64,000 nucleotides of DNA from an uncultured Paracoccaceae bacterium (GTDB taxonomy: Bacteria > Pseudomonadota > Alphaproteobacteria > Rhodobacterales > Rhodobacteraceae). The notes under the pieces were generated by a model. The model was given only the letters and a program-made list of their open reading frames with translations, was not told where the DNA came from and made no database searches. The position numbers and the translations under genes are program-made. The stretch lies in the NCBI GenBank assembly GCA_947501555.1, contig CANMWG010000001.1, positions 1,550,001 through 1,614,000 of the forward strand. Direction: 5' to 3'. How positions within the stretch are numbered: position 1 is the stretch's first letter; every line of letters begins with the position of its first letter. Shown piece after piece: positions 53,454-63,626 of this stretch.

Positions 53454-54531
53454 GCCATATGTGGCAGATATCTGCACCAATTTGCCTGACGCTTTTCAAT
53501 GAAAAGCGTGGTGCACTGTCCAGCCGATCAACGCCCATGGCGGCCAGCGCTGGGGTTCCCTCAGCCCCGATGGCCATGCCTGCAGAAAACATCACCAATT
53601 CATCAACGAGCCCTACTTGCAGCAACGATGCCGCCAGCATGCCTCCGCCTTCACAAAAGACCCGCGTGATCCCGTTGTGAGCCATTGCGGTCAGCGCCGC
53701 AGCCAGATCAACCTGTCGCCCGTCCAACGTGCAAGGCAGGCTGATAGCCCCTTGATCTGTCCAAGCCCCCACATCTGCATCAGGTCCATGACACAGCCAG
53801 ACAGGTATTTCCCGCGCCGTCTGCGCGAGCCGCCCCGTCGCTGGAATTTTCATCGTCCGCGACACCACAACCCGAACAGGCTGCTGGCTGACCCCCAACC
53901 CGCGCACCGTCAAGGATGGATCGTCTGTGCGCACAGTGCCCGCCCCGACCATCACCGCATCGTGCCTTGCGCGCATCATATGAACGGCGCGCCGCGCTTC
54001 CGAGCCAGTGATCCATTGGCTTTCCCCTGCCGCCGTCGCAATCCGCCCGTCTAGCGTGCCTGCCATTTTGAGTGTCACGAAAGGACGGCCCGCGCTCTGC
54101 GTCATCAGGAACCCTGCATGATCTGCGCGCGCCTGGGCTTCTAACATCCCCACATCAACCTTAATCCCGGCAGCCCGCAAATGCGCCAGCCCCCGCCCCG
54201 CAACCCTTGGATGCGGATCGCCAATCGCCACAACGACCCGCGCGACCCCAGCGTCCACCAAAGCATCGACGCAAGGCGGCGTCTTGCCGTGATGGGCACA
54301 AGGCTCCAGCGTGACATAGACCGTAGCCCCTTTGGCCGCGGCCCCTGCCTGCGCCAATGCGACGGGTTCTGCGTGGGGTCTGCCCCCATCCGCCGTGCGT
54401 GCCCGCCCGACAATTTGTCCGTCTTTGACAATCACGCAGCCCACTGCCGGATTGGGCCACACCCGACCCAGCCCGCGCCGCCCCAAAGACAGGGCGAGCG
54501 CCATGAACCGTGCGTCTTGGGCGCTGCTCAC
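53440..54531 (-). CDS. ribD: riboflavin deaminase/reductase
   Basis: 363 residues. N-terminal zinc deaminase: [11 protein letters not shown] and [13 protein letters not shown]-terminal reductase: [20 protein letters not shown] and the Rossmann-like [11 protein letters not shown]. Two successive steps of riboflavin synthesis. The start is a GTG at 54531 that overlaps the nrdR stop (GTGA). The last residues (ICHIWRRNF) and the stop lie in the 24-nt palindrome. Confidence 0.94.
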   Translation of the reverse strand: MSSAQDARFMALALSLGRRGLGRVWPNPAVGCVIVKDGQIVGRARTADGGRPHAEPVALAQAGAAAKGATVYVTLEPCAHHGKTPPCVDALVDAGVARVVVAIGDPHPRVAGRGLAHLRAAGIKVDVGMLEAQARADHAGFLMTQSAGRPFVTLKMAGTLDGRIATAAGESQWITGSEARRAVHMMRARHDAVMVGAGTVRTDDPSLTVRGLGVSQQPVRVVVSRTMKIPATGRLAQTAREIPVWLCHGPDADVGAWTDQGAISLPCTLDGRQVDLAAALTAMAHNGITRVFCEGGGMLAASLLQVGLVDELVMFSAGMAIGAEGTPALAAMGVDRLDSAPRFSLKSVRQIGADICHIWRRNF

Positions 54532-54995
54532 TCGTCCAGAGGTGTGTCGGGTCGCAGTTCACTGACAAATTTGTCAAAGTCATCTGCGGCCTGGAAGTTT
54601 TTGTAAACACTTGCAAAACGCACATATGCGACCGTATCGATCCGCGCGAGGCTTTCCATCACGATCTCACCAATTGTGCCCGAGGGGATATCCGTTTCAC
54701 CCATGCTTTCCAGCCGTCGCACGATCCCGCTGATCATTTGGTCCATCCGGTCAGGCTCGACCGGCCGTTTTTGCAGCGCGATCCGGATGGAGCGTTCCAG
54801 CTTGGGTCGGTCAAAATCTTCCCGCCGTCCGTTGGTTTTGATCACAACGAGATCACGCAGTTGCACCCGCTCATAGGTCGTAAACCGCCCACCGCACGCT
54901 GGGCAAAACCGCCGCCGTCTGATAGCGACGTGGTCCTCGGCTGGTCTGCTGTCTTTTACCTGTGTGTCAACATTTCCGCAAAAGGGGCACCGCAT
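54528..54995 (-). CDS. nrdR: ribonucleotide reductase repressor NrdR
   Basis: 155 residues. Zinc ribbon [17 protein letters not shown] with [18 protein letters not shown], then the ATP-cone domain ([21 protein letters not shown]). Represses ribonucleotide reductase genes in response to ATP/dATP. The overlap with ribD gives the conserved nrdR-ribD order. A perfect DnaA box lies about 55 bases upstream of its start. Confidence 0.96.
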   Translation of the reverse strand: MRCPFCGNVDTQVKDSRPAEDHVAIRRRRFCPACGGRFTTYERVQLRDLVVIKTNGRREDFDRPKLERSIRIALQKRPVEPDRMDQMISGIVRRLESMGETDIPSGTIGEIVMESLARIDTVAYVRFASVYKNFQAADDFDKFVSELRPDTPLDE

Positions 54996-55047
54996 GTCCT
55001 GTCCTTATTTCTAGCCTTGGGGTCTATGCCTTGTGATCGGGCCCCAT

Positions 55048-55056
55048 TTATCCACA
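55048..55056 (+). promoter_or_regulatory. single DnaA box (TTATCCACA) upstream of nrdR
   Basis: Exact match to the TTATCCACA consensus, 53 bases before the nrdR start codon. A single box may occur by chance. Confidence 0.35.
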
Positions 55057-55143
55057 GCCACTATAGGAAGACGGACAGGTTTTGGGTAGGGGGCAAATGG
55101 CGCCTCTAGATGATGCGTACGAAGCGTTGCGCATGGGACTCGG

Positions 55144-55653
55144 TTACTCGGCGCGGCGCCATTCCATCGCAACGCTGTCCCATTCCAGCCCAGCTGCAAG
55201 CTTTGACTCATACAATCCGCCCCAGGGTGCCTCAGTCTCTTCGCGATTACACGACAAGTCAGCAAGCGCATTGCCATTTCGTGTGACGACAACGCCACCG
55301 AAAAAAGGTGTCGGATGGTCTGCTTCGGTCTCATCCCCAAACATACGGTCAACACCTGCGTAGACGGCGTAGACATACTCTCCGTTTTCAAAGATCACTT
55401 GTTCGGCAATCGATCTGCCTATGCCAGACCATGGCCTGTAATCGATGGTCTCGACCGTTTCGGTCATGACCAGTTCTGGGTCGCCTGCCGGTCCGAAGCT
55501 GTAGGTCACGATGTCATCGTTGTAGCAGACGTTGAGGTTCTTCTTGCTCACGCCTACTTCGCAGCTCAGGAACGGTTCCAGCCCTGAGCCACAGTCAGCG
55601 GCACCGGCGCTGCCGATACATGCAAAGAACGCTGCAAGATAACGTCGGTTCAT
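55144..55653 (-). CDS. secreted protein of unknown function
   Basis: 169 residues with a signal peptide (cleavage near AGA, residue 18). The mature part has four or five Cys (CGSGLEPFLSC, NVCYNDD, LSCNREE) and an alternating beta pattern (VTYSFGPAGDPELVMTETVE). SD AGGAG precedes ATG at 55653. The family is common in Rhodobacteraceae but I know no function. Neighbour to the sulfotransferase gene, 17 bases away on the same strand. Confidence 0.7.
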   Translation of the reverse strand: MNRRYLAAFFACIGSAGAADCGSGLEPFLSCEVGVSKKNLNVCYNDDIVTYSFGPAGDPELVMTETVETIDYRPWSGIGRSIAEQVIFENGEYVYAVYAGVDRMFGDETEADHPTPFFGGVVVTRNGNALADLSCNREETEAPWGGLYESKLAAGLEWDSVAMEWRRAE

Positions 55654-55670
55654 ATGTTTGCTCCTGTCCC

Positions 55671-57287
55671 TTAGATGGCCGGGGCGTCAAATCCATTTGG
55701 GTACAAGGGTAGCAGTTGTTTCTTTAAAGGGTCCAGATGTGTTTCGTATCGCTTCCAGCGCTGCATCGATGATGTATAAAGCGGCTCACGCACCTGCCTG
55801 GCTGAGAGCGTCCGTGACTGGTTGTCGCTGGTTTGATAGCTCAGGCAGGCCGGGTCCCAATCCATCCCGAGAAACTCGACGGCCCGCCGGGCCACCCCTT
55901 CCATGTCCTGCACGATGTCTTCGTAGTCTACCTCTAAGATCGGATTTGGTAGCACCGCCTGCCAATGCTTCATCAGCTTGGTATACTGCAGATAGGCATG
56001 CCCCAAGCTATCCATATCCTGCGTATATTTGTGCCAGGCCGAGAGATTTTGCATGTAACAAGACACGCAGGTATCCATCGGATCCCGCCGCATATGGATG
56101 ATCCGGGCCTTTGGAAACAGCCGCGCGAAAAAGCCAAGCAATTCGAAGTTATGCAGTGATTTGTCCAATGTCCGCGCCGCGTCGGGCCGCGCCGTTTCTT
56201 CCAGATAGCGTACCGCCAGTTTTTGTGCTGCGGCTTCCGGGATTTGCCTGATTACCTTGATCATATCACCGCCATTATGCGTGCGGGCCTTTGTATCCTG
56301 CACAATCACATTCAGGCTGGGGCTTTCGCCCGCACTCTTGATCTCGCTATGGCTGGCCAAAATTTGTTCCAACAAAGTGGACCCACTTCGGGGCATGCCG
56401 ACGATCAGAACCGGCGTCTCGGTTTGATCACCCCGTGCAAAATAGTCCGTCCGGTTGACATTTTGGCACAATGTGTCGACGAACCGGCTGTACCCTTTGG
56501 CATCATATTGCATCGGCAAGACAGCCTTGGCCCGTGCAAATAGCTTGAACGCCGCATCATAGTCACCAATATCGTTCTGCGCCTTTGCCAACCGTTTCAA
56601 TACATTCGCCAGATGCAACCCGCCGATTCGTTCGGCCGCTGGCAAGACCACATCCCGCAAGTGGACAAAAATCGGATCGTCAGGCTTTACGCGCGTCGAT
56701 TGGATATAGAGGCCGATGACGTTCATATCACCCGGCTTCGTTTCCAGCAAATCACGGCACAAGGTCTGTGCCTTTTCCAACTGACCCATTGCCGCCAATG
56801 CACGCCCGGTTTGCAGCGCCGAGGGCAGATGGTCAGGGCGGATGCGCAGGGCATGTTCCAAATGCGCAAGTGCTGCCGCGTACTGTTTCTGTTCCATCGC
56901 GACATAAGCGACAACGAACAGGATTTCCGGGTCGTCTGGCCCCAGTGCCAACGCTTTTTCGGCATGCTGTGAGGCCTGAGCCAGACGGGCGCAGTTGCAA
57001 AGTGTTTCGGCGGCCATGGCTTGGGTTTCCGCCACATTGGGTCGCAATTCGAGCAAAGTGCCGACCGCTGGCAACGCCCTTCGAAACCGCAAGCTGTATC
57101 TGTTGTGAAATTGGATGGTATTCCGCAGGACGGCGACATTCTTGGGCTTGGCCGCAAGCAGTTTTTCATAAAGCTGCCCCGCATCCGCCGTCCGCCCGGA
57201 TTTGGCCAGCGTCATCGCATCGTCGAGCAAGGCCGCGACGGTCTTAGCGGCCGGTTTGCCCCGCTTTTTGCTTTGTATTTTAGCCAA
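55671..57287 (-). CDS. TPR-domain sulfotransferase
   Basis: 538 residues if started at TTG 57287, which overlaps the yjbQ stop; a GTG at 57302 is another possibility. The N-terminal half (about 1-250) carries TPR-like repeats (ALALGPDDPEILFVVAYVAM, ALAHLEHALRIRPDHLPSAL). The C-terminal sulfotransferase domain has the PAPS P-loop VLIVGMPRSGSTLLEQILASH, the 3'-phosphate motif IIHMRRDPMDTCVSCYMQ and DWDPACL. Typical of large Rhodobacteraceae sulfotransferases, perhaps sulfating polysaccharide or protein. Acceptor unknown. Confidence 0.85.
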   Translation of the reverse strand: MAKIQSKKRGKPAAKTVAALLDDAMTLAKSGRTADAGQLYEKLLAAKPKNVAVLRNTIQFHNRYSLRFRRALPAVGTLLELRPNVAETQAMAAETLCNCARLAQASQHAEKALALGPDDPEILFVVAYVAMEQKQYAAALAHLEHALRIRPDHLPSALQTGRALAAMGQLEKAQTLCRDLLETKPGDMNVIGLYIQSTRVKPDDPIFVHLRDVVLPAAERIGGLHLANVLKRLAKAQNDIGDYDAAFKLFARAKAVLPMQYDAKGYSRFVDTLCQNVNRTDYFARGDQTETPVLIVGMPRSGSTLLEQILASHSEIKSAGESPSLNVIVQDTKARTHNGGDMIKVIRQIPEAAAQKLAVRYLEETARPDAARTLDKSLHNFELLGFFARLFPKARIIHMRRDPMDTCVSCYMQNLSAWHKYTQDMDSLGHAYLQYTKLMKHWQAVLPNPILEVDYEDIVQDMEGVARRAVEFLGMDWDPACLSYQTSDNQSRTLSARQVREPLYTSSMQRWKRYETHLDPLKKQLLPLYPNGFDAPAI

Positions 57288-57684
57288 GGTACGCCACCAC
57301 ACGCCGCAAATGCGGGTTATCTCTGTGTTCAAACAGATAAATTCCCTGCCATGTGCCCAAAGACAATTGGCCATTCATGACAGGGATGCTGAGTTGGGTC
57401 GGAAGAAGTGCTGCCTTGATATGCGCAGGCATGTCATCGGGACCTTCATAGGTATGGGTCAGATAGGCCATGGATGGATCGGTCGTCGGCGGGACAAGTC
57501 GTGCGAAATAGTTGCGCAGGTCTGTCTGCACCTCGGGATCGGCATTTTCCTGGATCAGCAGGCTGGCTGACGTGTGCTGGACAAAAAGCGTGAGCAGCCC
57601 CGTTCCGCTGACCCATGATTGGACCTGTGCAGTGAATTCATATAGCCCCGGCCCGGTGGTGCGAATGTCGAAAATGTGTTGCAT
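57280..57684 (-). CDS. yjbQ: YjbQ/UPF0047-family protein
   Basis: 134 residues from MQHIFDIRTTGPGLYEF; a longer frame to 57798 overlaps the opposite sequence and lacks support. Conserved FVQHTSASLLIQENADPEV and LGTWQGIYLFEHRD identify the family, some members of which show weak thiamine-phosphate synthase activity. The stop overlaps the presumed sulfotransferase start. Function in this organism is unknown. Confidence 0.88.
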   Translation of the reverse strand: MQHIFDIRTTGPGLYEFTAQVQSWVSGTGLLTLFVQHTSASLLIQENADPEVQTDLRNYFARLVPPTTDPSMAYLTHTYEGPDDMPAHIKAALLPTQLSIPVMNGQLSLGTWQGIYLFEHRDNPHLRRVVAYLG

Positions 57685-57724
57685 GCGCAGACTTTGACGG
57701 CCTGCACGCGCAAGTGCAAGTGGA

Positions 57725-57991
57725 CTAATGATCGCCGTTGCAGGCCACCGAAGCGATGGCTGTGGTGTCACCGGTACGCCAGTCACTTTGCAGCCCAAGA
57801 ATCTGCGCCAACTCAGGCGTTACAGTGAACTGGCAGCTGCCATCAGCCTCAGCCAGGTCATCGGCGACGTAGCCCAATTGACTGATCTCTTGCAGCATGT
57901 CCTCCGCCGGATCAATGCTGTAAGCGTTGGCGGCAGGTGCGAGGCTGATCATCAAAAGAGTAGCGGCCATGGAAATTGATAATTTGGTCAT
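57725..57991 (-). CDS. small secreted protein
   Basis: 88 residues with a signal peptide MTKLSISMAATLLMISLAPAANA. The mature part is 65 residues, acidic, with Cys in GSCQFTV and SVACNGDH that could form a disulfide. SD AAAGGA lies ahead of ATG 57991. A longer frame to 58105 is rejected. No family recognised. Confidence 0.7.
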   Translation of the reverse strand: MTKLSISMAATLLMISLAPAANAYSIDPAEDMLQEISQLGYVADDLAEADGSCQFTVTPELAQILGLQSDWRTGDTTAIASVACNGDH

Positions 57992-58184
57992 CGAGACATC
58001 CTTTCTGTATCCTATTAGCGCCGCATTAACCTTGCATACAATCCACTGAAACCGGTTCTCACATGCTTGTAACCGCTGATGATATCCCGTGATCAGATGT
58101 TTCAAGTCGGGAGTTCGAGGAAGCCCATTCGCTTGCGTTCGTCCCGCACTAGTGCATTCAGGTGGACCCCGCTACAAATCACGC

Positions 58185-58862
58185 ATGAAAATTGTCATTT
58201 TGCCGGGCTTGGATGGAACCGGTACGCTCTTGTCTGACTGTGAGGCGCTGTTGGCGCGTGACCACGGTGTCTTGATTTTGCGTTATCCATCAGAGCTTTG
58301 TCGGTATGACGATCTGCAGGCCTGGATCGAAGACAGGCTGCCCGAGGAGGATTTCGTGATCGTTGCTGAATCCTTTTCGGGGCCGCTTGCAGTGATGATC
58401 GCCGCGGAACAACCGATTGGCTTGAAAGGCATTGTCTTTGTCGCGACCTTTGCGAGAGCGCCGCGTCGACTGCCTAGCTTTCTGACCCGGGCCGTATCAT
58501 TCTTGCCATTGAAATCCCGCGGCATGATTTGGCTGGCGCAGCCGTTTCTTTTGGGACGCTGGTCGGACCCAACTCATACCGAGGCATTCCGGCAAGCGAT
58601 GCATTTGGTGCCCGGTTCAACAATCGCCAAACGGCTGAGGGAGGTCTTGAAGGTCGATGTCACCCAAAACTTAGGCCGTCTGGAAATACCGTTCATTTAT
58701 CTTTTGGCGACCAAAGATCGGCTGGTCCCGGCGAGGATGGCATTGGATTTCAAACACCGCCCCGACGCAATCGTTCCTCTCGAAGGACCCCATTTCTTGC
58801 TGCAGGCCAACGCGACCCGGTCAGCGCAGGCAATCTTAAGCTTTATCCGCATTTTGACTTGA
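58185..58862 (+). CDS. alpha/beta hydrolase
   Basis: 225 residues from MKIVILPGLDGTGTLL. Nucleophile elbow VIVAESFSGPLAV (ESFSG in place of the usual xSxG, Ser near residue 72), Asp in LATKDRLVP and His in EGPHFLLQ, so the triad looks complete. The small size and short lid suggest an esterase or thioesterase-like enzyme. An upstream frame from 58089 is not used because LPGLDGTG is the normal N-terminus. Substrate unknown. Confidence 0.75.
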   Translation: MKIVILPGLDGTGTLLSDCEALLARDHGVLILRYPSELCRYDDLQAWIEDRLPEEDFVIVAESFSGPLAVMIAAEQPIGLKGIVFVATFARAPRRLPSFLTRAVSFLPLKSRGMIWLAQPFLLGRWSDPTHTEAFRQAMHLVPGSTIAKRLREVLKVDVTQNLGRLEIPFIYLLATKDRLVPARMALDFKHRPDAIVPLEGPHFLLQANATRSAQAILSFIRILT

Positions 58863-59006
58863 TTTGTATGAAGTTTCCGCAACGCGTTATGCGGAAGGCC
58901 AATAAAATTTGACGCTTATTAACCCTGTTATCATTTTTCCCAATTACCACCTTTATAGAGACAAATTTGATCTTTATTAGTTGAAAAACCAGTTGGAGAG
59001 TCATCG

Positions 59007-59420
59007 ATGTTTCAGTGTATAAAGAGTATCGCCATTGTTTTGGCCGTGACCGCAACAGGTGGCTTGACTAAAGTTGAACAGCAAGGTCATGCCGCCGCGT
59101 TGGCGCCCGCAGGCGCGCAATCTTTCACCATTCAGACCTTTGCGGCCTCTTGTCAGCAAGTCCTTCGACAGTATGACCATGACTTCTCGGCCAATGTCAG
59201 TGTTGCCGATGGGTGCGGGTGTTTTGCCAATGCAGTCGCACAAGACAGCTCTGCCGATTTGCTTACAACAAGCCGACTGTTACGCGAGGTGGTTGCGAGC
59301 GACAGCGCGCAAACGCCTGATTGGTCTACAATCGCGCAAACAGTTGGCGTTGATGATAGGACTTTGGGCCATCTTTTGCAGGTCACCAACACGGCAATTG
59401 GGGCGTGCATGCAGGCTTAA
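59007..59420 (+). CDS. secreted protein of unknown function
   Basis: 137 residues starting MFQCIKSIAIVLAVTATGG, a probable signal peptide. The mature part contains three clustered Cys (AASCQQVLR, ADGCGCFANA) and a late Cys (AIGACMQA). SD GGAGAG precedes ATG. Lies between the hydrolase and rpoD, convergent to rpoD. No function recognised. Confidence 0.65.
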   Translation: MFQCIKSIAIVLAVTATGGLTKVEQQGHAAALAPAGAQSFTIQTFAASCQQVLRQYDHDFSANVSVADGCGCFANAVAQDSSADLLTTSRLLREVVASDSAQTPDWSTIAQTVGVDDRTLGHLLQVTNTAIGACMQA

Positions 59421-59470
59421 TTTGGCCTGCGTCGAGGGGCCATTCCGGCCCCCCACGCAAATTTACTGAT

Positions 59471-61462
59471 TTATTGATCCAAGAACGACCGTAGCTTGCG
59501 CGACCGACTTGGATGCTTGAGCTTGCGCAGCGCCTTCGCTTCGATCTGCCGGATTCGTTCACGTGTCACGCTGAACTGCTGGCCCACTTCTTCAAGCGTG
59601 TGGTCAGTGTTCATACCGATCCCAAAACGCATCCGTAGCACACGTTCTTCGCGTGGCGTCAGTGAGGCCAGAACGCGCGTGGTGGTTTCTTTCAGGTTTT
59701 CCTGAATAGCGCTGTCCAGCGGCAGGATCGCGTTTTTGTCTTCGATGAAATCGCCAAGCTGGCTGTCTTCCTCATCGCCAATAGGCGTCTCCAGTGAAAT
59801 CGGTTCTTTGGCGATCTTCATCACCTTGCGAACCTTTTCCAAAGGCATTTGCAGCTTTTCTGCCAATTCCTCTGGTGTTGGTTCGCGGCCGATTTCGTGC
59901 AGCATCTGACGACCGGTCCGGACCAGCTTGTTGATCGTTTCGATCATATGGACCGGAATACGGATCGTGCGTGCCTGGTCGGCAATCGACCGGGTGATCG
60001 CCTGACGGATCCACCAGGTCGCATAAGTTGAGAATTTATAGCCACGGCGATATTCAAATTTATCGACCGCTTTCATCAGGCCGATATTCCCTTCCTGGAT
60101 CAAATCCAGGAACTGCAGACCGCGGTTGGTGTATTTCTTGGCAATCGAGATCACGAGACGCAAGTTCGCTTCGACCATTTCTTTCTTGGCCTGACGCGCC
60201 TCTTTTTCGCCCTTCTGGACCTGCTGGACGATGCGGCGGAATTCAGTGATATCGACGCCGACATACTGACCAACCTGCGCCATGTCGCCGCGCAACTCTT
60301 CGATTTTGCCGGTCGATTTCTCGATCATCATCTGCCAGCCGCGACCGGATTTTTCGGACATGTCCTCTAGCCAGTTCGGGTCAAGCTCGCGGCCCCGATA
60401 AGCATCGACGAATTCACGCCGATTGATCCGGGCTTGGTCGGCGAGCTTCACCATCGCGCTGTCGATCGACATAATCCGGCGGTTGATACCATACAGCTGA
60501 TCGATCAACGCCTCGATCCGGTTGTTGTGCAGGTGAAGCGAGTTCACCAGTTCGACAATCTCAGAGCGCAGGGTCTGATATTTCTTTTCCTGCTTTTCAG
60601 AGAACGAGGAATCCTCGTTCAATGTCGCCGACATCCGCGCATCTTGCATATCGGACAGATCAGCAAAGTCGCGTGCGATCACTTCGAGCGTTTCCAGCAC
60701 GCGCGGCTTGAGCGCGGCCTCCATCGCGGCCAGTGACATATTGGCCTGATCTTCGTCGTCATCGTCATCGTCTTTGGCAATCGGGTTGCCGTCAGCGTCC
60801 AATTCCTGGGCCGCTTCAGCCTTTTCAGCAGCAGGTGCGCCGGTAACAGGCACAACTGGGGGGACAACAGCTTCTGTTTCCCCGTCCTCGCCCATTTGAT
60901 CACCAAAGGTGGTTTCAAGGTCGATCACATCGCGCAACAGAATGTCTTCTGACAAAAGTTCGTCGCGCCAGATCGTGATCGCCTGGAAGGTCAGCGGGCT
61001 TTCACACAGCCCAAGGATCATCGTATTACGACCAGCCTCAATCCGCTTGGCAATGGCGATTTCGCCTTCACGGCTGAGCAGTTCAACACTGCCCATTTCG
61101 CGCAGATACATGCGCACCGGGTCATCAGTGCGGTCGAGCTTTTCAGCCTCGGCCCCGCCAAGGACGACATCGCGCGACCCCGAAACGGTGGCCACATCTG
61201 TGCCGCTCTGGGGTTCTTCGCTTTCTTCGCTTTCTTCTTCCTCGGTGACCTGGATGCCCATTTCGGACAACATCGACATCACGTCTTCGATTTGATCAGA
61301 CGACACCTGCTCAGGCGGCAAGACGGCGTTGAGCTGGTCATAGGTGATGTAGCCCCGCTCGCGTGCGTCGGCGATCATTTTCTTGACCGCGGCTTGGCTC
61401 ATATCAAGACTGATATCACCGTCCTGGTCGCCATCTTTGCGATCGTCACCGTCTTTTGCCAT
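59471..61462 (-). CDS. rpoD: RNA polymerase primary sigma factor
   Basis: 663 residues. Region 1.1 near the N-terminus ([24 protein letters not shown]), acidic insert DDDDDEDQ in the non-conserved region, then [23 protein letters not shown] (region 2), [21 protein letters not shown] (region 3) and [20 protein letters not shown] (region 4). Start at ATG 61462 (MAKDGDD) with GAGGG upstream; an in-frame ATG at 61489 is less likely. Follows dnaG by 132 bases, the conserved macromolecular-synthesis gene order. Confidence 0.97.
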   Translation of the reverse strand: MAKDGDDRKDGDQDGDISLDMSQAAVKKMIADARERGYITYDQLNAVLPPEQVSSDQIEDVMSMLSEMGIQVTEEEESEESEEPQSGTDVATVSGSRDVVLGGAEAEKLDRTDDPVRMYLREMGSVELLSREGEIAIAKRIEAGRNTMILGLCESPLTFQAITIWRDELLSEDILLRDVIDLETTFGDQMGEDGETEAVVPPVVPVTGAPAAEKAEAAQELDADGNPIAKDDDDDDEDQANMSLAAMEAALKPRVLETLEVIARDFADLSDMQDARMSATLNEDSSFSEKQEKKYQTLRSEIVELVNSLHLHNNRIEALIDQLYGINRRIMSIDSAMVKLADQARINRREFVDAYRGRELDPNWLEDMSEKSGRGWQMMIEKSTGKIEELRGDMAQVGQYVGVDITEFRRIVQQVQKGEKEARQAKKEMVEANLRLVISIAKKYTNRGLQFLDLIQEGNIGLMKAVDKFEYRRGYKFSTYATWWIRQAITRSIADQARTIRIPVHMIETINKLVRTGRQMLHEIGREPTPEELAEKLQMPLEKVRKVMKIAKEPISLETPIGDEEDSQLGDFIEDKNAILPLDSAIQENLKETTTRVLASLTPREERVLRMRFGIGMNTDHTLEEVGQQFSVTRERIRQIEAKALRKLKHPSRSRKLRSFLDQ

Positions 61463-61594
61463 GCGCAGGGCCCTCATAAAAATCGTCAATTCTCGGCCAA
61501 AATGATTCGGCCGATTCGGTTAAGATCGAATCAACCTCGCATTGAAGTGATTCGCAAGCGGTTAGAGCCTTGTTTTTAGCGACTGTTGCTCGAA

Positions 61595-63559
61595 TCAGGA
61601 CTTAGGGCGCGAAGCCCCTTTGGCAAAGTCGATTTGATCCAAAAGTTGATCAAACGCATCTTGTTCGTCCTTTTTCATCCGAGCACCGTTTTCACCGACC
61701 GCATATTCGGCCCGATCTTCGTTGTCGCCCCGCCCGGCCTTATCGACGGCAGCCGTCGCTTGTGCAAGCCGCCAAGTCAGCCCTTCGTCTGCCACGCCAG
61801 TCAGGTCCTCAATCGCGTCTTCGATTTCGCGGGCATGCCCGCGCCGCGCCATCAGTTTTGCAAATTCTTCAGCAAGGCAAAGGCGCGCCACTTCGACATC
61901 CCCAGCACGCCTGACCGCAGGGCTGATTGCCACATGGCTCTGCCCCATCAGTTTTTCAAGGGGCAGATCGCCAAGCTCTTGCAAAACGGCGGCCCGCAAG
62001 TCGTCCGTACCGATGTGCCGCAGAATGACCGACTGCAGGTCTTTGTGCATCGGGTCGCGGCAATCAAGTTGCTCAAGCGCCGTTTCAAACTCGGCCGCCA
62101 CACCGGGTGATGTTATCAAGGTCGCAAGGATCACGGCTTCGCGCAAATGGTCCTCGGGCGCGGCCCCGGTCCCAAGCGCCGAGTTTTTACTGCTGGCCAC
62201 GGGGCTGACATCCCGTTTCCACGGGTCTTGTCGCGGGTTCCAGGCCCGCCCTGGCCCCTTCCGCGGTCCAGTTTTTGCGGGGCTGAAGAGCGCCCAGCGC
62301 ATGTCTTTAATGGCTTGACCGTAGTGCGCCCGAATTGATGGGTCCGCGATCAGTTTAATCTTTTCCCGCAAGGTCTTATCGAGGGCAGCTTTCCGTTCCG
62401 GGCTGTCGAAATTCGTGCCTTCGGTTTCACGCCGCCAGAGCAATTCCACCATTGGGATCGCCTGATCCAATAGCTTTTGCATTGCCCCGGCCCCTTGGGT
62501 CTTAATCAGATCATCCGGGTCCATCCCTTCGGGCATCAGTGCGAAACGCAGCGATTGCCCCGCCTCGAGCAGTGGCAAGGCGATATCGATCACCCGCATG
62601 GCCGCGCGCAGCCCGGCGGTGTCGCCATCCAATGCGATGATCGGCTCGGGTGCGATCCGCCACAAAAGCCGCAGTTGATCTTCGGTAATCGCTGTCCCCA
62701 AAGGGGCCACTGTCGCCGTAAACCCCGCCTCGGAAAGGGCGATCACATCCATATAGCCTTCGGCCACGATCAGCGGTTTGCCTTTGCCCGCCGCTTCGCG
62801 GGCGGGCCCGTGGTTGAACAGGCTGCGCCCTTTGTCAAACAGCGCCGTTTCGGGTGAATTATAGTATTTGGCAGGGTGGTTCGGGTCCATCGCGCGGCCG
62901 CCAAAACCAATCGCCCGCCCACGCGCATCCCGGATCGGGAACATGATCCGCCCCCGGAACCTGTCATAGGGCGCGCCACCCCGGTCGCTTTCTGCAGCGA
63001 GCCCGGCGTCGATGACATGCTTTTGTTCAACACCCTTCCCGGTCAGTGCGGACAGCACACCGCCATTGGCCGGCGCGAAGCCGATTTCCCAGCGGGCCTG
63101 TGCCTCGGGGCTCAATCCGCGTCGTTCCAGATAATCGCGCGCCTCAGCGGCGGCCCCGGTTTGCAATTGCAGCCGGTGCCATTGCACGGCTTGTTCCATC
63201 ACGTCCGTCAGAACGGTCCGATGATCCGCCTTCTGTTGGGCTTGCGGGTCGCGTTCGGGCACGGGCATCCCTGCCTCATTCGCGAGGATCTTGACAGCCT
63301 CCATAAAGTCCACATTTTCAGTTTCCCGCACAAAGGAAATCGCATCTCCTTTGGCGTGACAGCCGAAGCAGTAGTAATACCCCTTGCGGTCATCCACGTG
63401 GAAGCTGGCCGTTTTTTCCTGATGGAAGGGGCAAGGTGCCCAAAGGTCGCCCTTACCCTGGTTGGATTTACGCGTGTCCCACATGACCTTGCGCCCGACG
63501 ACCTGCCCCAGGGACAGCCGGTTGCGTAATTCATCCAAGAAACCAGGGGGCAGACTCAT
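61595..63559 (-). CDS. dnaG: DNA primase
   Basis: 654 residues. N-terminal CHC2 zinc finger (CPFHQEKTASFHVDDRKG then YYYCFGCHAKGD), catalytic TOPRIM core with LIVAEGYMDVIALSEAG and EPIIALDGDTAGLRAA, and a C-terminal DnaB-binding region of low conservation. Makes RNA primers at the replication fork. MSLPPGFLDELRNRL is the family start at ATG 63559; the in-frame start at 63595 is less likely. Confidence 0.97.
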   Translation of the reverse strand: MSLPPGFLDELRNRLSLGQVVGRKVMWDTRKSNQGKGDLWAPCPFHQEKTASFHVDDRKGYYYCFGCHAKGDAISFVRETENVDFMEAVKILANEAGMPVPERDPQAQQKADHRTVLTDVMEQAVQWHRLQLQTGAAAEARDYLERRGLSPEAQARWEIGFAPANGGVLSALTGKGVEQKHVIDAGLAAESDRGGAPYDRFRGRIMFPIRDARGRAIGFGGRAMDPNHPAKYYNSPETALFDKGRSLFNHGPAREAAGKGKPLIVAEGYMDVIALSEAGFTATVAPLGTAITEDQLRLLWRIAPEPIIALDGDTAGLRAAMRVIDIALPLLEAGQSLRFALMPEGMDPDDLIKTQGAGAMQKLLDQAIPMVELLWRRETEGTNFDSPERKAALDKTLREKIKLIADPSIRAHYGQAIKDMRWALFSPAKTGPRKGPGRAWNPRQDPWKRDVSPVASSKNSALGTGAAPEDHLREAVILATLITSPGVAAEFETALEQLDCRDPMHKDLQSVILRHIGTDDLRAAVLQELGDLPLEKLMGQSHVAISPAVRRAGDVEVARLCLAEEFAKLMARRGHAREIEDAIEDLTGVADEGLTWRLAQATAAVDKAGRGDNEDRAEYAVGENGARMKKDEQDAFDQLLDQIDFAKGASRPKS

Positions 63560-63602
63560 CCGCGCAGTATCCGCCAAATCGCAGCAAAATGCCAACGGCT
63601 CG

Positions 63603-63626
63603 GATCAAAATTCTAGAATTTTGATC
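63603..63626. repeat. 24-nt perfect palindrome with TTCTAGAA core
   Basis: GATCAAAATTCT / AGAATTTTGATC, perfectly self-complementary, between the end of soxG and the start of dnaG. Its last base begins the soxG stop codon (63628-63626). Same length and core as 53430-53453. Confidence 0.85.
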
